The notes beneath the pieces were generated by a model. That model did not search any database. It saw nothing but the letters and a program-made list of their open reading frames with translations, and was not told the origin of the DNA. 64,000 nt of DNA from Shewanella psychromarinicola (GTDB lineage: Bacteria; Pseudomonadota; Gammaproteobacteria; Enterobacterales; Shewanellaceae): NCBI RefSeq assembly GCF_003855155.1, contig NZ_CP034073.1, forward strand, positions 1,054,001-1,118,000, read 5' to 3'. Position numbers and translations under genes: made by a program. Positions within the stretch are counted from its first letter, which is position 1. The number at the start of each line of letters is the position of its first letter. Below, in pieces: positions 1 through 10,276 of the stretch.

Positions 1-1127
1 ATATCATTGGTAAAAATATACAACTCTATCGGCAAGCCTTCAGTCGTTGGGGCTAGCTGCCTAACCATCAATGTCATGTCTTTATGTACTTTTTCATGAC
101 GATGTAAATACTCTTGTAAGTACGCTCTGAATGTTCCGATATTGGTTAAATGACGGCCGTTCACCTTCATCTCGATATCACTCACATTGGCATTAGCGAC
201 ACTAATTTCACTAAAGATTTGTGGCAAGTATTCTTTTAAGTAATTCACCTTGCCCAAGCGTAAACGCTCTTCATCCGTTAAAAATTGAATACTATTGACA
301 TCAATATTGATTGAACGCTTAATCCGTCGACCGCCAGACTCAGACATGCCGCGCCAGTTCTTAAATGCATCAGAGACCAATGCATAGGCTGGGATCATGG
401 TGATCGTATTGTCCCAATTGCGTACTTTGACTGTCGTCAATGTCACGTCTTCAACTGCGCCATCTGCAGCGTATTTATCCATTTGGATCCAATCGCCTTT
501 ACTCACCATGCGATTAGCGGCAAGTTGAATCCCAGCAACAAAGCCTAAAATGGTGTCACGAAATACCAGCATAACAAGACCGGTTGCAACCCCTAAACCA
601 CTAAAGAAATAAACAGGCGACCGGTCGGCTAGTACCGCAAACACAACAATTAACCCAATGAAAAACAAGAATAACTTAGTCAGTTGAACAAAACTTTTTA
701 CCGGTAAACGGCGATTAACATGATTAACATCGGCAATTTCATCGATGGCATTTAATCCGCCATACACAGCTCGAATAATAAAAAACACTAACAAAGCGCT
801 AAGTAAACGGTCAATAAACGCACTGACCAACTCGAGTTCAGTTAACACTATGGGGATCAATAAATCGAGGATTAAAATGGGCACTAAAATAGCGAGACGC
901 TCAAACACCTTAAAACGCATGAAAATATCGTCCCAAGTCACCGAGGAACGACGGATCACAGCATTCACACCGTGAACCACAAATCGGTGAGTAATGAAAT
1001 AACTTAAACCTGCCACAATCAAACAGGCAAAAATCAATATCAAGGTGGCGACGCCATCCGATGGTTGGCTATTAATACCTAACTGGGTTAACCAAGCCGC
1101 GATTTCAACTCGAACATCTATATTCAC
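1..1127 (-). CDS. MscS-family mechanosensitive channel, 3' end outside window
   Basis: The reverse strand is open from a GTG at 1127 to the window edge, giving about 375 residues without a stop, so the C terminus is missing. Several hydrophobic segments come first (around residues 19-40 and 75-190), then an MscS pore-and-beta-domain pattern: GLGVATGLVMLVFRDTILGF, followed by MVSKGDWIQM and VEDVTLTTVKVRNWDNT, which are typical of the family. The family forms inner-membrane channels that release solutes on hypo-osmotic shock. The long N-terminal membrane part and the loop around KNWRGMSESGGRRIKRSI suggest the larger YbdG-like subgroup (inference). An AAGGAT ribosome site sits just upstream of the GTG. 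The gene is read away from the hut genes and looks monocistronic. Confidence 0.85.
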   Translation of the reverse strand, partial: MNIDVRVEIAAWLTQLGINSQPSDGVATLILIFACLIVAGLSYFITHRFVVHGVNAVIRRSSVTWDDIFMRFKVFERLAILVPILILDLLIPIVLTELELVSAFIDRLLSALLVFFIIRAVYGGLNAIDEIADVNHVNRRLPVKSFVQLTKLFLFFIGLIVVFAVLADRSPVYFFSGLGVATGLVMLVFRDTILGFVAGIQLAANRMVSKGDWIQMDKYAADGAVEDVTLTTVKVRNWDNTITMIPAYALVSDAFKNWRGMSESGGRRIKRSINIDVNSIQFLTDEERLRLGKVNYLKEYLPQIFSEISVANANVSDIEMKVNGRHLTNIGTFRAYLQEYLHRHEKVHKDMTLMVRQLAPTTEGLPIELYIFTND

Positions 1128-1402
1128 AAACAAATCCTTAGCAATCTTTTATCTTTACTCAATCAACAGACTTACATTAGCCCGCATAAAAACAATGAAG
1201 CTCTCGTAGGCTTATCACTATACTCATTATGCCCTGTGTTGATGTAGAACGTTAATGAAACATCAACACTATCAGCCAACATACCGAATATAAATGCAAG
1301 CCACTCTTTTCACTATTATTTTAAATTTTTGACTTATCTGAGTATCCCCATGCATGATTAAACAAAAATGATCTTTTTTCCATGGGAAAAAAAAGACAAT
1401 AA

Positions 1403-1424
1403 AAAAGGACCTTGCAGTCCTTTT
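1403..1424 (-). terminator. Rho-independent terminator of the hut transcript
   Basis: An 8-bp perfect stem, AAAAGGAC and GTCCTTTT, with a 6-nt loop. On the minus strand it is followed by a T-rich tract and lies about 50 bp after the hutH stop. The rest of 1128-1474 shows no gene; an apparent minus-strand frame at 1272-1529 overlaps hutH and lacks coding character. Confidence 0.75.
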
Positions 1425-1474
1425 ATCCAATTTATCATCAATATAGCATGCTGATAATATGTTACTTAGCCCAA

Positions 1475-3013
1475 CTAAAAGCTCGGTAACATACCTTGTG
1501 GTAACAGCCTGTTGAAGCTCGCGCGACACAACAAGTTAACCGAGTTGTCGATATCGGGTGAAAAATAACGGTCTTTATCATAAAACGTCACGATTTCACG
1601 CAGTTCAGCTTTGGCCATTGCGACGGCCGCGCTCGGTTGCAACGGCGCTCTGAAGTCTAAGCCTTGTGCGGCAGCTAACAGCTCAATCGCCAACACGCCA
1701 CGGGTATTTTCGCTCATGTAACGTAAGCGCCGTGCAGCAAACGTGGCCATCGACACATGATCTTCTTGGTTAGCCGATGTGGGCAAACTGTCTACCGATG
1801 CTGGGTGAGCGTAGGTTTTGTTTTCAGAAGCTAACGCCGCTGCGGTTACTTGAGCAATCATAAAACCTGAGTTGACGCCACCGTTATCCACTAAAAATGG
1901 CGGTAACTTAGAAAGGCTAGAATCAATCAATAACGCCATTCGGCGCTCCGAAATTGACCCCATTTCAGCAATCGCAATCGCAAGATTATCAGCCGCCATC
2001 GCCACGGGTTCAGCATGGAAATTACCACCCGAAAGAATATCGCCCGTATCTTGGAATACTAAGGGGTTGTCGGTAACCCCGTTGGCTTCAGCACCCAACA
2101 CTTCTGCCGCTTGGCGGATTTGGGTTAAACACGCGCCTAACACCTGCGGCTGACAGCGCAGTGAATAAGGGTCTTGCACTTTTTCGCAATTGCTGTGACT
2201 TAGGCTAATTTCCGATTCGTTAGTGAGCAAATGACGGAAAATCGCCGCCGAATCAATTTGACCTTTTTGCCCCCGCGCAGCATGAATGCGCACATCAAAC
2301 GGGCTGCGACTGCCCATCGCCGCTTCAACGCTCATAGCGCCAATCACCGAGCTGGCGGCAAATAAATCTTCGGCATTAAACAAGCCTTCAAGTGCAAGTG
2401 CGGTCGATGCTTGGGTACCGTTGAGTAAGGCTAAACCTTCTTTCGCCGCCAACTCCAATGGCTCAAGCCCAGCGATTTTAAGGCCTTGTGCTGCTGAAAT
2501 AATCTGCCCTTGATAACTCATTTCGCCTTCACCTAGTAACGGCAAACACATGTGAGCGAGTGGCGCTAAGTCACCCGATGCACCGACTGAACCCTTTTCT
2601 GGTACACACGGATACACACCGGCATTCACTAGCTGAATGAGAAACTCAATCACCTCTAAACGAATGCCCGAAAAGCCGCGGCTTAATGAGTTAATTTTTA
2701 GCACCATCATTAAGCGCACAGTGGCATCTTGCATGTATTTACCAATACCCGCGGCATGGGATAATACAATAGAGCGTTGCAGTAATTGCAGATCTTCTGG
2801 GGCAATTTTAGTATTCGCCAATAAACCAAAACCAGTGTTAATACCGTAAACAGTGCGGCCTTCGCGCAATACTTGTTGGACGATTTCGGCACTTTGATTA
2901 ATGTCTTTAATGGCTTCCTTAGCAAGGGTCAGCTTGACACTCTTACGGCTGATATCGCGGGTTTGTGCCAAGGTTAACGTCCCTGGTGTAAGTTCAAATG
3001 AATAAGTCGACAT
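1475..3013 (-). CDS. hutH: Histidine ammonia-lyase
   Basis: 512 aa, the usual length for the family. It removes ammonia from L-histidine to give urocanate, the first step of cytosolic histidine breakdown. The Ala-Ser-Gly triad that cyclises into the MIO electrophile is at residues 145-147 in [14 protein letters not shown]. Other family signatures are YGINTGFG (56-63) and the [11 protein letters not shown] segment. The start is 3 nt after the hutU stop, so hutU and hutH are probably translationally coupled in one transcript that ends at the hairpin near 1403. Control by HutC is inferred from the operator upstream of hutC. No truncation or odd residues seen. Confidence 0.97.
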   Translation of the reverse strand: MSTYSFELTPGTLTLAQTRDISRKSVKLTLAKEAIKDINQSAEIVQQVLREGRTVYGINTGFGLLANTKIAPEDLQLLQRSIVLSHAAGIGKYMQDATVRLMMVLKINSLSRGFSGIRLEVIEFLIQLVNAGVYPCVPEKGSVGASGDLAPLAHMCLPLLGEGEMSYQGQIISAAQGLKIAGLEPLELAAKEGLALLNGTQASTALALEGLFNAEDLFAASSVIGAMSVEAAMGSRSPFDVRIHAARGQKGQIDSAAIFRHLLTNESEISLSHSNCEKVQDPYSLRCQPQVLGACLTQIRQAAEVLGAEANGVTDNPLVFQDTGDILSGGNFHAEPVAMAADNLAIAIAEMGSISERRMALLIDSSLSKLPPFLVDNGGVNSGFMIAQVTAAALASENKTYAHPASVDSLPTSANQEDHVSMATFAARRLRYMSENTRGVLAIELLAAAQGLDFRAPLQPSAAVAMAKAELREIVTFYDKDRYFSPDIDNSVNLLCRASFNRLLPQGMLPSF

Positions 3014-3016
3014 GGG

Positions 3017-4687
3017 TTACGCTCCTAACATCGGCAGGTCTAAGCCTTGCTCTTTGGCACAATTTTTTGCAATCTCATAGCCAGCGTCTGCATGACGCAT
3101 TACCCCAGTAGCGGGGTCGTTCCACAATACTCGGCCTAATCTCACGGCAGCCTCATCAGTGCCATCGGCCACGATCACCACCCCAGAATGTTGACTAAAG
3201 CCCATGCCAACGCCGCCACCATGATGCAGCGATACCCAAGTAGCACCACTGGCCGTATTGAGTAAAGCGTTCATTAATGGCCAATCTGACACCGCATCTG
3301 AACCATCTAACATGGCTTCAGTTTCACGATTTGGACTGGCAACTGAGCCAGAATCTAAATGATCACGACCAATCACAATCGGTGCCGCTAACTCACCGTT
3401 TTTAACCATTTCATTAAAGGCTAACGCCAAACGAGCGCGATCTTTTAAGCCGACCCAGCAAATACGTGCAGGCAAACCTTGAAACGCAATACGCTCACGC
3501 GCCATATCTAACCAATTATGTAACTGCGGATTATCAGGGATCAGCTGTTTGACTTTGGCATCTGTTTTGTAGATATCTTCAGGATCGCCCGACAAGGCGA
3601 CCCAACGGAATGGGCCTATGCCTTCACAAAATAACGGCCGCACATAGGCTGGCACAAATCCGGGGAAATCAAACGCATTCGCCACGCCTTCTTCAAAGGC
3701 CATTTGACGAATATTATTGCCATAATCCGTGGTTGCCGCGCCCGCTGCCTGCAATGCCAACATGGCTCTAACTTGAACCGCCATTGACTGTTTAGCGGCT
3801 TTCACCACTGCAGCCTCATCCGTTTTACGCATTTTAGCTGCGTATTCTAAGGTCCAGCCTTGGGGTAAATAGCCGTTTAAGGGATCGTGCGCCGAGGTTT
3901 GGTCGGTGACCACATCGGGGGTAATACCGCGAGTCACTAACTCAGTAAACACATCTGCGGCATTGCCGAGTAAGCCTACCGAAACAGGCTTGCCGCTTTG
4001 ATTCGCTTCATCAATCATCGCTAAGGCTTGGTTTAATGAAGTGGCTTTTTTGTCGACATAACCGGTGCGTAAGCGAAAATCGATACGCGTTTCATCCACT
4101 TCACAGGTTAAGACTGAATAACCCGCCATGGTGCCAGCCAATGGTTGTGCGCCGCCCATGCCACCTAAGCCACCGGTTAAAATCCACTTACCGGCTGATG
4201 AACCATTAAAGTGCTGTTTAGCCATAGCCACAAAGGTTTCGTAAGTGCCTTGAACAATGCCTTGCGAACCAATATAAATCCACGAGCCCGCCGTCATTTG
4301 GCCGTACATCGCCAAGCCTTTTTTATCCAGTTCGTTAAAATGCTCCCAATTAGCCCAATGTGGTACTAGGTTTGAGTTAGCAATAATCACTCGCGGCGCA
4401 TTAGTGTGGGTGGTAAACACCCCAACGGGTTTACCCGATTGCACCAACAAGGTTTCATCATCTTCAAGACGCTTTAGCACCTCAATAATTTTGTCATAAC
4501 TTTGCCAATCGCGCGCGGCGCGACCAATACCACCGTACACCACTAAGTCTTCTGGGCGCTCGGCAACATCTGGGTGGAGGTTATTCATTAACATCCGCAT
4601 TGCCGCTTCGGTTAACCAGCTTTTACACTGTAATTGAGTACCGTGCGGCGCAATTATGCGACGGCTTGGGTCATGTCGTTTATCCAT
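3017..4687 (-). CDS. hutU: Urocanate hydratase (urocanase)
   Basis: 556 aa, full length. It hydrates urocanate to 4-imidazolone-5-propionate using tightly bound NAD+ as an electrophile. The signature [10 protein letters not shown] lies at residues 402-411, which places the conserved cysteine at 410 as in the Pseudomonas putida enzyme. A glycine-rich [12 protein letters not shown] stretch (171-182) and a C-terminal [15 protein letters not shown] stretch also fit the family. The ATG follows a good GAGGAT ribosome site. It sits between hutC (109-bp gap) and hutH (3-nt gap). A 6-bp inverted repeat, TGATAC/GTATCA, overlaps the hutC stop just upstream and might act as an attenuator or processing hairpin (weak). 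Confidence 0.97.
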   Translation of the reverse strand: MDKRHDPSRRIIAPHGTQLQCKSWLTEAAMRMLMNNLHPDVAERPEDLVVYGGIGRAARDWQSYDKIIEVLKRLEDDETLLVQSGKPVGVFTTHTNAPRVIIANSNLVPHWANWEHFNELDKKGLAMYGQMTAGSWIYIGSQGIVQGTYETFVAMAKQHFNGSSAGKWILTGGLGGMGGAQPLAGTMAGYSVLTCEVDETRIDFRLRTGYVDKKATSLNQALAMIDEANQSGKPVSVGLLGNAADVFTELVTRGITPDVVTDQTSAHDPLNGYLPQGWTLEYAAKMRKTDEAAVVKAAKQSMAVQVRAMLALQAAGAATTDYGNNIRQMAFEEGVANAFDFPGFVPAYVRPLFCEGIGPFRWVALSGDPEDIYKTDAKVKQLIPDNPQLHNWLDMARERIAFQGLPARICWVGLKDRARLALAFNEMVKNGELAAPIVIGRDHLDSGSVASPNRETEAMLDGSDAVSDWPLMNALLNTASGATWVSLHHGGGVGMGFSQHSGVVIVADGTDEAAVRLGRVLWNDPATGVMRHADAGYEIAKNCAKEQGLDLPMLGA

Positions 4688-4796
4688 ATTATCCTCTTCA
4701 ACCGACTATCTTAGGTTTGGTTTTTTTATTGGTCTTGTTGGTTTATGTCTTATTGTTATGACTGTCAGCTAAGGTTTAAAGTGATACTTATTCGTA

Positions 4797-5501
4797 TCAT
4801 CTCTTAACCAAAGCTGAGGTTAATTTAAACTTACTGCCCGGATGCACTAAGCGTGCAAAACTGACCACACCTTGGCGTGACCAGGTACGACGTAAAATTT
4901 GTAAACAAGGTTCAGTCGCCGCAATAGCCAAACGTTGCTGTAACAGCTCGTTAGCCATAATGGCTTCAACGGTATGCCGAGCTTCTGTCAGTGGCGCCAC
5001 GGCCGATAAATATTCATGGGGAGTATGTATAATAAAGTCTTGTTGCAGGTAATCAGGCACAAGCTGTGGGTTAACAAAGCGCTCTTCAACTTGCAGTGGC
5101 AAGCCTTGTTCGCAATGCACTAACACCGAGTAAAATACTGGACTGCCAACCTCTAGCCCTAGGGCATTAGCCACAGCGGTCGTAGCATCGATTTGTTTCA
5201 ATTCGAGCTGTTTGACACTGTATCCATGACCGCGGTCTTTTATCTCGTCGGCAATATTACGAATAGTCAGTAATGACGATTGCGATTTAAATCCTGCCAC
5301 AAAAGTGCCTATGCCTTGGGTGCGCTCTAACACACCCGACTCCACCAGCTCAGTCAAGGCACGTCTTGCGGTCATGCGGCTGCAAAAAAATATCTCGGCC
5401 AATTGGTTTTCAGACGGCACGCGATCGTTCTCTTGCCATTCGCCCGTCTCAATACGCGACAAAATAAATTGTTTTATTTGGGCAAACTTTGCTTGGGCCA
5501 T
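4797..5501 (-). CDS. hutC: Histidine utilisation repressor (GntR/HutC family)
   Basis: 234 aa from the ATG at 5501, which has a GAGAG sequence upstream; a TTG at 5528 in frame would add nine residues but has no visible ribosome site. The N-terminal winged helix of GntR type covers about residues 5-70 (FILSRIETGEWQENDRVPSE, then CSRMTARRALTELVESG), followed by a UTRA ligand-binding domain with ERFVNPQLVPDY and a C-terminal LQILRRTWSR segment. HutC repressors bind palindromes containing TGTATATACA-like cores and are released by urocanate. The perfect palindrome at 5568-5581 lies between this gene and hutI, so it can control hutCUH and hutI together and gives autoregulation (inference). Confidence 0.93.
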   Translation of the reverse strand: MAQAKFAQIKQFILSRIETGEWQENDRVPSENQLAEIFFCSRMTARRALTELVESGVLERTQGIGTFVAGFKSQSSLLTIRNIADEIKDRGHGYSVKQLELKQIDATTAVANALGLEVGSPVFYSVLVHCEQGLPLQVEERFVNPQLVPDYLQQDFIIHTPHEYLSAVAPLTEARHTVEAIMANELLQQRLAIAATEPCLQILRRTWSRQGVVSFARLVHPGSKFKLTSALVKR

Positions 5502-5567
5502 GTCAGCAGCTCTCGGTTTTGTAGACAATTATGTCATTGCTGTTTAAAAACACATCAGTCATCCTAC

Positions 5568-5581
5568 CTTGTATATACAAG
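5568..5581. promoter_or_regulatory. HutC operator between hutC and hutI
   Basis: The sequence CTTGTATATACAAG is a perfect 14-bp palindrome in the intergenic region between the divergent hutC and hutI genes. It matches the CTTGTAT-N-ACAAG pattern known for HutC sites in Klebsiella and Pseudomonas. A second copy was not seen between hutC and hutU. Confidence 0.8.
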
Positions 5582-5634
5582 TTAAAACAAGTATTGTTTA
5601 GCGATTGGTTAATAACTCATTTTCAGAGGTTTTT

Positions 5635-6867
5635 ATGTCGTGGGATCAGGTGTGGATTGATGTCAATATTGCAACCATGGACCCGAGTGTTCAACGGGCT
5701 TACGGTGCGATAACTCAAGCGGCTATCGCAGTAAAAGATAGCAAAATAGCCTGGGTTGGTCCGCGCAGTGAGCTACCTGAATTTGATGTACTGGCAACGC
5801 CGGTTTACCGAGGTAAAGGAGGCTGGATAACGCCCGGGCTTATCGATGCACACACCCACTTAGTGTTTGCCGGAAATCGCACCGATGAGTTTGAACAACG
5901 TTTACTAGGCGCAACTTATCAAGATATCGCCCGTGCTGGCGGCGGTATTATCTCGACCGTTAACGCATGTCGCGATGCAGACGATGTCGAACTGTTTGAA
6001 CTGGGTCGACAACGCTTAAACGCCTTAGCCAGAGAAGGCGTCACCACGGTTGAAATTAAATCCGGCTACGGCTTAAACACCGAAACCGAGCTTAAGTTAC
6101 TCCGCGTAGCACGAGAACTCGGCGAACATCACCACATTGATGTTTGCACCACGTTTTTAGGCGCTCATGCCATTCCACCTGAATATAAAGACCGTGCCAA
6201 CGAGTATGTCGACTTAGTGATTAATGACATGCTCCCCGCGGTGATTGCTGAAAACCTTGCTGATGCTGTGGATGTATTTTGTGAAAATATCGCCTTTGAC
6301 CTTGAGCAAACGGAGCGGATATTAATCGCAGCCAAACAAGCAGGATTACAGTTTAAACTGCATGCCGAGCAATTATCCAATATAGGCGGCAGTGCGTTAG
6401 CCGCTAAACTAGGGGCTAAGTCGGTTGATCATATTGAGTTTTTAGACGAAGCGGGGGTTAAAGCCATTAGCGAAAGCGGTACCTGCGCAACCTTGCTACC
6501 TGGGGCATTTTACTTTTTACGCGAAACCCAATTACCGCCAATTGATTTATTGCGTCAATACAAGGTGCCAATGGTGATTGCCAGCGATTTTAATCCTGGG
6601 TCATCGCCTATTTGCTCAACCTTATTAATGCTTAATATGGCCTGCACGCTATTCAAACTTACCCCTGAAGAAGCCTTACAAGGCGTAACCATTAATGCCG
6701 CTAAAGCCTTAGGCCTCGAAGCAAAAGTCGGTCACCTTGCCATAGGTATGCAAGCTGATTTTTGTTTATGGGACATTACCACCCCAGCACAACTAGCTTA
6801 TGCTTATGGAGTTACCCCTTGTAAAACCGTAGTGAAAAAGGGTCAAGTGGTTGCCTTACCCAATTAA
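5635..6867 (+). CDS. hutI: Imidazolonepropionase
   Basis: 410 aa amidohydrolase that opens the ring of 4-imidazolone-5-propionate to give N-formimidoyl-L-glutamate, the third step of the pathway. The metal-binding HxH motif is [12 protein letters not shown] with His73 and His75; LHAEQLSN supplies a further conserved His, and SDFNPGSSP carries the C-terminal Asp. I chose the ATG at 5635 because CAGAGG lies directly upstream; the frame is open from a TTG at 5605. It is divergent from hutC across the operator. No hutG or hutF is in this window, so the final step must be encoded elsewhere. Confidence 0.96.
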   Translation: MSWDQVWIDVNIATMDPSVQRAYGAITQAAIAVKDSKIAWVGPRSELPEFDVLATPVYRGKGGWITPGLIDAHTHLVFAGNRTDEFEQRLLGATYQDIARAGGGIISTVNACRDADDVELFELGRQRLNALAREGVTTVEIKSGYGLNTETELKLLRVARELGEHHHIDVCTTFLGAHAIPPEYKDRANEYVDLVINDMLPAVIAENLADAVDVFCENIAFDLEQTERILIAAKQAGLQFKLHAEQLSNIGGSALAAKLGAKSVDHIEFLDEAGVKAISESGTCATLLPGAFYFLRETQLPPIDLLRQYKVPMVIASDFNPGSSPICSTLLMLNMACTLFKLTPEEALQGVTINAAKALGLEAKVGHLAIGMQADFCLWDITTPAQLAYAYGVTPCKTVVKKGQVVALPN

Positions 6868-6936
6868 GTCATAGTACTCAATTTGTATCATTAAACTCAC
6901 CCGCCACTAAAGCCAAAACACTTTGTTTATTTTATC

Positions 6937-6968
6937 GTCACGAGTGCTAATACGTTATCACTCGTGAC
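6937..6968 (+). terminator. Stem-loop after hutI, probable terminator
   Basis: A perfect 10-bp inverted repeat, GTCACGAGTG and CACTCGTGAC, with a 12-nt loop, 70 bp after the hutI stop. The T tract after it is weak, so it could be a factor-dependent terminator or an mRNA end-stabilising hairpin. Confidence 0.5.
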
Positions 6969-7071
6969 CTTGTTATTGGCGTCATCTCGAAATACGGAAC
7001 GAATATTATTAGTAAACGTGACAATAAAACCGTGATTTTAAGGTCAGTTTCATTTAGGCTGACTATATTAA

Positions 7072-7111
7072 TGAACAATCGTTCAACTTGTTAATGTCAG
7101 TATCACTGACA
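7072..7111. promoter_or_regulatory. Two palindromes upstream of the haloacid dehalogenase gene
   Basis: TGAACAATCGTTCA (7072-7085) has 5-bp arms around 4 nt. TGTCAGT-ATC-ACTGACA (7095-7111) has 7-bp arms around 3 nt. Both lie 60-100 bp before the next start codon, where a promoter would be expected. The first resembles TetR-family operators. No regulator gene is adjacent, so the protein that binds is unknown. Confidence 0.4.
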
Positions 7112-7173
7112 ACAACAGTGAGATGAAGACTCGATAAATTCTTTTCAACCAACATTACATTGTCAGAGGTTTT

Positions 7174-7956
7174 ATGAAAATCCGTATTTTATTATCGCTT
7201 GCCACTGCTTTTTTTATGCTTAATACCAGTAGCGCTTTTGCTAAAGATCCAGCAAATACTGCGGTGCAACCCCCATTAACTAAGCCTAAAGTGATTATTT
7301 TTGATGTTAATGAAACCTTGTTAGATCTTGAAAATATGCGCGCCTCTGTGGGTAAAGCACTTAATGGCCGTGAAGATTTACTGCCATTATGGTTCTCAAC
7401 CATGCTGCACCATTCTTTGGTTGTTTCAGCGACAGGTGATTACCAAACGTTTGGCAGTATTGGCGTTGCGTCACTGCAAATGGTCGCCGAAATCAACGGC
7501 ATTGCCATCACACCAGAACAAGCTAAAACTGCGATACTAACGCCACTGCGTTCATTACCTGCTCATCCAGATGTTGCCGAAGGCTTAGCTAAATTGAAGG
7601 CCCAAGGCTACAAACTAGTGACCTTAACTAACTCCTCATTAGAAGGCGTAACCTTACAGCTTAAAAACGCTCATTTAAGCCAGTATTTTGATGCCAACTT
7701 AAGCATAGAATCTGTTGGGGTATTTAAGCCGTATTTAAAAACTTACCAATGGGCCATTAAAGATTTAGGCGTTAATGCAGATGAAGCGTTAATGGTTGCT
7801 GCACACGGCTGGGATATTGCCGGTGCAGATAAAGCCGGCTTACAAACCGCCTTTATTCGTCGCCAAGGTAAAGTGTTGTTCCCGCTAGCAGCACAACCAG
7901 ATTACAAGGTACTGGATGTTATTGAACTCGCCAGCATATTGGCTAAATTTAACTAA
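7174..7956 (+). CDS. Exported haloacid dehalogenase type II-like hydrolase
   Basis: 260 aa. A cleavable signal peptide is evident (MKIRILLSLATAFFMLNTSS, likely cut after AFA), which is unusual because most type II haloacid dehalogenases are cytosolic; the enzyme should act in the periplasm. The HAD core carries the nucleophile Asp44 in FDVNETLLDL (motif I), TLTNSS (motif II), a Lys in GVFKPYLKTY (motif III) and VAAHGWDIAGADKAGL (motif IV), which is the typical type II pattern. The family hydrolyses 2-haloacids or related small molecules, but the substrate here cannot be told. RBS CAGAGG lies 8 nt before the ATG. It stands alone between hutI and an amidohydrolase. Confidence 0.85.
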   Translation: MKIRILLSLATAFFMLNTSSAFAKDPANTAVQPPLTKPKVIIFDVNETLLDLENMRASVGKALNGREDLLPLWFSTMLHHSLVVSATGDYQTFGSIGVASLQMVAEINGIAITPEQAKTAILTPLRSLPAHPDVAEGLAKLKAQGYKLVTLTNSSLEGVTLQLKNAHLSQYFDANLSIESVGVFKPYLKTYQWAIKDLGVNADEALMVAAHGWDIAGADKAGLQTAFIRRQGKVLFPLAAQPDYKVLDVIELASILAKFN

Positions 7957-8006
7957 ATATTTCGGTCTAAATATAAGTCTCAGTCTAAATAAAAGTCGAA
8001 AAAAAC

Positions 8007-8031
8007 ATCGCCCAGCATTTTGCTGGGCGAT
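8007..8031. terminator. GC-rich hairpin after the dehalogenase gene
   Basis: A perfect 11-bp stem, ATCGCCCAGCA and TGCTGGGCGAT, around TTT. The A tract lies on the left side, so a classical U tail exists only for minus-strand RNA; on the plus strand it would still end or protect the dehalogenase mRNA. Confidence 0.6.
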
Positions 8032-8183
8032 TGATAAAACCAGCATCTATCTCCAACAGCATTAACGCTGCGCATCAAAATCAGCTTAAATCCTATTCTT
8101 GCTTAGTGACAGCTCTTGCCATTAACTATTATTTAACATTTAATAAGTGCTGAATAAATAGTCGCATGAAAAGGGATAATAAG

Positions 8184-9845
8184 ATGAAAAAAGGGTATTT
8201 AGCGCTATCGGTTGCATTAGGTTTTGCAGGGTTAAGCGCCAGCAGCATGGCACAGACAACCTTGGTGCATCACGTTAATGGCTACACACTGGTTAATGGA
8301 AAATTACAGACCTTTAATGCGATTCAATTTACCGATGATAAAATTGATCGACTATTTACCTTAAACCAAACCTTACCGACAGCGACAGATATCACCTCAA
8401 TTGATGGCCAAGGTAAAACCTTACTCCCAGGCTTAATCGATGCCCACGGTCATGTGCTGGGTTACGGATTGAGTTTATTAACCGCCGATTTAACCAATAC
8501 CAGTAGCGAGCAAGATGCCGTTGCACGCGCACAAGCATTCAACAGCAAAAATCCAACCGATGGCTGGTTAATGGGCCGCGGCTGGAACCAAGAATTATGG
8601 GATAGTAAGCAGTTTCCGAATAAAGAAAGCCTAGATAAAGCCTTTAGCGCTAATCCAGTGTCATTTGGCAGAGTCGATGGTCATGCTATTTGGGTTAACA
8701 GCAAGGCGTTAGCACTCGCGGGCATTTCGTCAACCACAGTGGCACCAGAAGGCGGTGAAATTGTTAAAGACGACCAAGGTAATCCTACTGGTGTGCTTAT
8801 CGATAATGCGATGAGCTTAGTGTTTAACGTCATCCCTGAACTTAACCCGCAACAACTTGAATCGACTTTAATCCTAGCGATGGACAGTTTGGCGTCATAT
8901 GGACTCACCAGCGTTCACGACGCTGGGATCAGCATTAACAACATCAACGCCTATCAGCAATTAGCCGCAAAAAAGGCCATGAGCTTGCGCGTCAATGGCA
9001 TGTTGTCGGTAGAAGCCCCCCGCTTTGATAGCATATTAAAACAAGGTTTTATCACCACGGCTGACGACATGTTTAAAGTCGATAGCGTAAAAATCTCTGC
9101 CGACGGCGCGCTTGGCAGCCGCGGCGCCGCATTGATAAAAGAATACTCAGATCAGCCAGGCCATAACGGTCTACTGCTTTATTCAGACGAGCAATTAGGT
9201 AAACTTATTTTACAGTCGATGAAAGCCGGATTTCAGGTCAACACCCACGCCATTGGCGACAACGCCAACCAAGTGGTACTCGATAAATACCAAACCGCCA
9301 TTGCAGCAACAGACTCAAAAGCATTGCGTCACCGCATTGAACACGCACAAGTTCTCGATTTAGCCGATATACCGCGTTTTTCTAAACTTGGGGTGATTGC
9401 CTCTATTCAAGCAACCCATGCCACCAGCGATAAGAACATGGCTGAAAACCGCTTAGGCAAAGCCCGCCTAGCCGGAGCTTATGCGTGGCGCAAACTGTTA
9501 AACGCCAACGCCGTCATCGCCAATGGTTCCGACTTCCCCATCGAATCTCCCAATCCATTTTTCGGTTTGCATGCCTCCGTAACTCGCCAAGATCATATAA
9601 ACAAACCACTGGGCGGCTGGCTCGCCACTGAAAAACTCTCACGCATTGAAGCATTCAAAAGCTTCACCATCGACGCCGCCTACGCAGGCCATCAAGAGAA
9701 GCTCTTAGGCACATTAGAACCCGGCAAAAAAGCAGACTTTATTTTGGTCGAAGATGATTACTTTGCAATAAACCCACAAAAAATCTGGCAAAACAAAGTC
9801 ATCGCCACCTGGGTTGATGGACGCAAAGTGTTTGCAAAAGAGTAA
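8184..9845 (+). CDS. Exported amidohydrolase (YtcJ-like, family 3)
   Basis: 553 aa from the ATG at 8184, chosen because AAAGGGA lies 7 nt upstream; an in-frame ATG at 8166 lacks a ribosome site. A signal peptide is visible (MKKGYLALSVALGFAGLSAS, cut near SMA-QTT), so the enzyme is periplasmic. The YtcJ-type metal-dependent hydrolase core shows LLPGLIDAHGHVLGYG (HxH metal ligands), GRVDGHAIWVNS, SADGALGSRGA, VNTHAIGDNA and GSDFPIESPNPFFG, in the order expected for amidohydrolase family 3. The family cleaves amide or related bonds in small molecules; no specific substrate can be assigned. It is monocistronic, followed by the toxin-antitoxin promoter. Confidence 0.88.
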   Translation: MKKGYLALSVALGFAGLSASSMAQTTLVHHVNGYTLVNGKLQTFNAIQFTDDKIDRLFTLNQTLPTATDITSIDGQGKTLLPGLIDAHGHVLGYGLSLLTADLTNTSSEQDAVARAQAFNSKNPTDGWLMGRGWNQELWDSKQFPNKESLDKAFSANPVSFGRVDGHAIWVNSKALALAGISSTTVAPEGGEIVKDDQGNPTGVLIDNAMSLVFNVIPELNPQQLESTLILAMDSLASYGLTSVHDAGISINNINAYQQLAAKKAMSLRVNGMLSVEAPRFDSILKQGFITTADDMFKVDSVKISADGALGSRGAALIKEYSDQPGHNGLLLYSDEQLGKLILQSMKAGFQVNTHAIGDNANQVVLDKYQTAIAATDSKALRHRIEHAQVLDLADIPRFSKLGVIASIQATHATSDKNMAENRLGKARLAGAYAWRKLLNANAVIANGSDFPIESPNPFFGLHASVTRQDHINKPLGGWLATEKLSRIEAFKSFTIDAAYAGHQEKLLGTLEPGKKADFILVEDDYFAINPQKIWQNKVIATWVDGRKVFAKE

Positions 9846-9914
9846 ACAATGTTGAGCATGGCTTATTGGTAAGCAAGATAAGTGCAATGAGTCTTGAACA
9901 CCTTATTAGCCCGT

Positions 9915-9984
9915 GTGCCAAAGTGACACCCAGATTGATTTTTGAACAATTTAAGTTCACAATACTCATGTGACATTTTGGCAC
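9915..9984. promoter_or_regulatory. Paired inverted sites in the toxin-antitoxin promoter
   Basis: GTGCCAAAGTGACAC at 9915-9929 and TGTGACATTTTGGCAC at 9969-9984 are near-exact inverted copies about 54 bp apart. They end 16 bp before the antitoxin start. DUF1778/GNAT pairs are known to repress themselves through the antitoxin's ribbon-helix-helix domain, so these are the likely operators. Confidence 0.65.
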
Positions 9985-10000
9985 AACTGGAGATTACATT

Positions 10001-10276
10001 ATGACGACGACTTTACCTCGCATCACCGCTAGAGTTGATGTCGACACCCAAGATTTACTGGCTAAGGCAGCAGCGATCGCTGGCATGTCGAGCATTAACT
10101 CATTTGTTCTGAGTGCGGCAATCGAAAAAGCCAAACAAGTGATAGAACGTGAACAAACGCTAAAACTTAATCAAACAGATGCAATCTTGCTTATGGAAGC
10201 GCTAGACAGTCCTGCAACACCAAACTCAAAACTCAACGAGGCTGCTGAACGTTACGAAAGCAAAACCCAATCATGA
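10001..10276 (+). CDS. DUF1778-family antitoxin
   Basis: 91 aa. The N-terminal half reads as a ribbon-helix-helix DNA-binding domain (PRITARVDVDTQDLLAKAAA, then SSINSFVLSAAIEKA), the pattern of TacA/AtaR-type antitoxins. The C-terminal tail would wrap and inhibit the toxin. The ATG follows CTGGAG. Its stop overlaps the toxin ATG (ATGA at 10273), which keeps synthesis of the two proteins coupled. The paired inverted sites upstream suggest autoregulation. Assignment is secure at family level. Confidence 0.9.
   Translation: MTTTLPRITARVDVDTQDLLAKAAAIAGMSSINSFVLSAAIEKAKQVIEREQTLKLNQTDAILLMEALDSPATPNSKLNEAAERYESKTQS

Noticed and set aside
1272..1529. 85-codon minus-strand frame
   Set aside because: Overlaps the 3' end of hutH and its terminator; no homology pattern.
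4782..4799. Second HutC operator near hutC-hutU
   Set aside because: TGATAC/GTATCA is a 6-bp repeat over the hutC stop and does not match the CTTGTAT..ATACAAG core.
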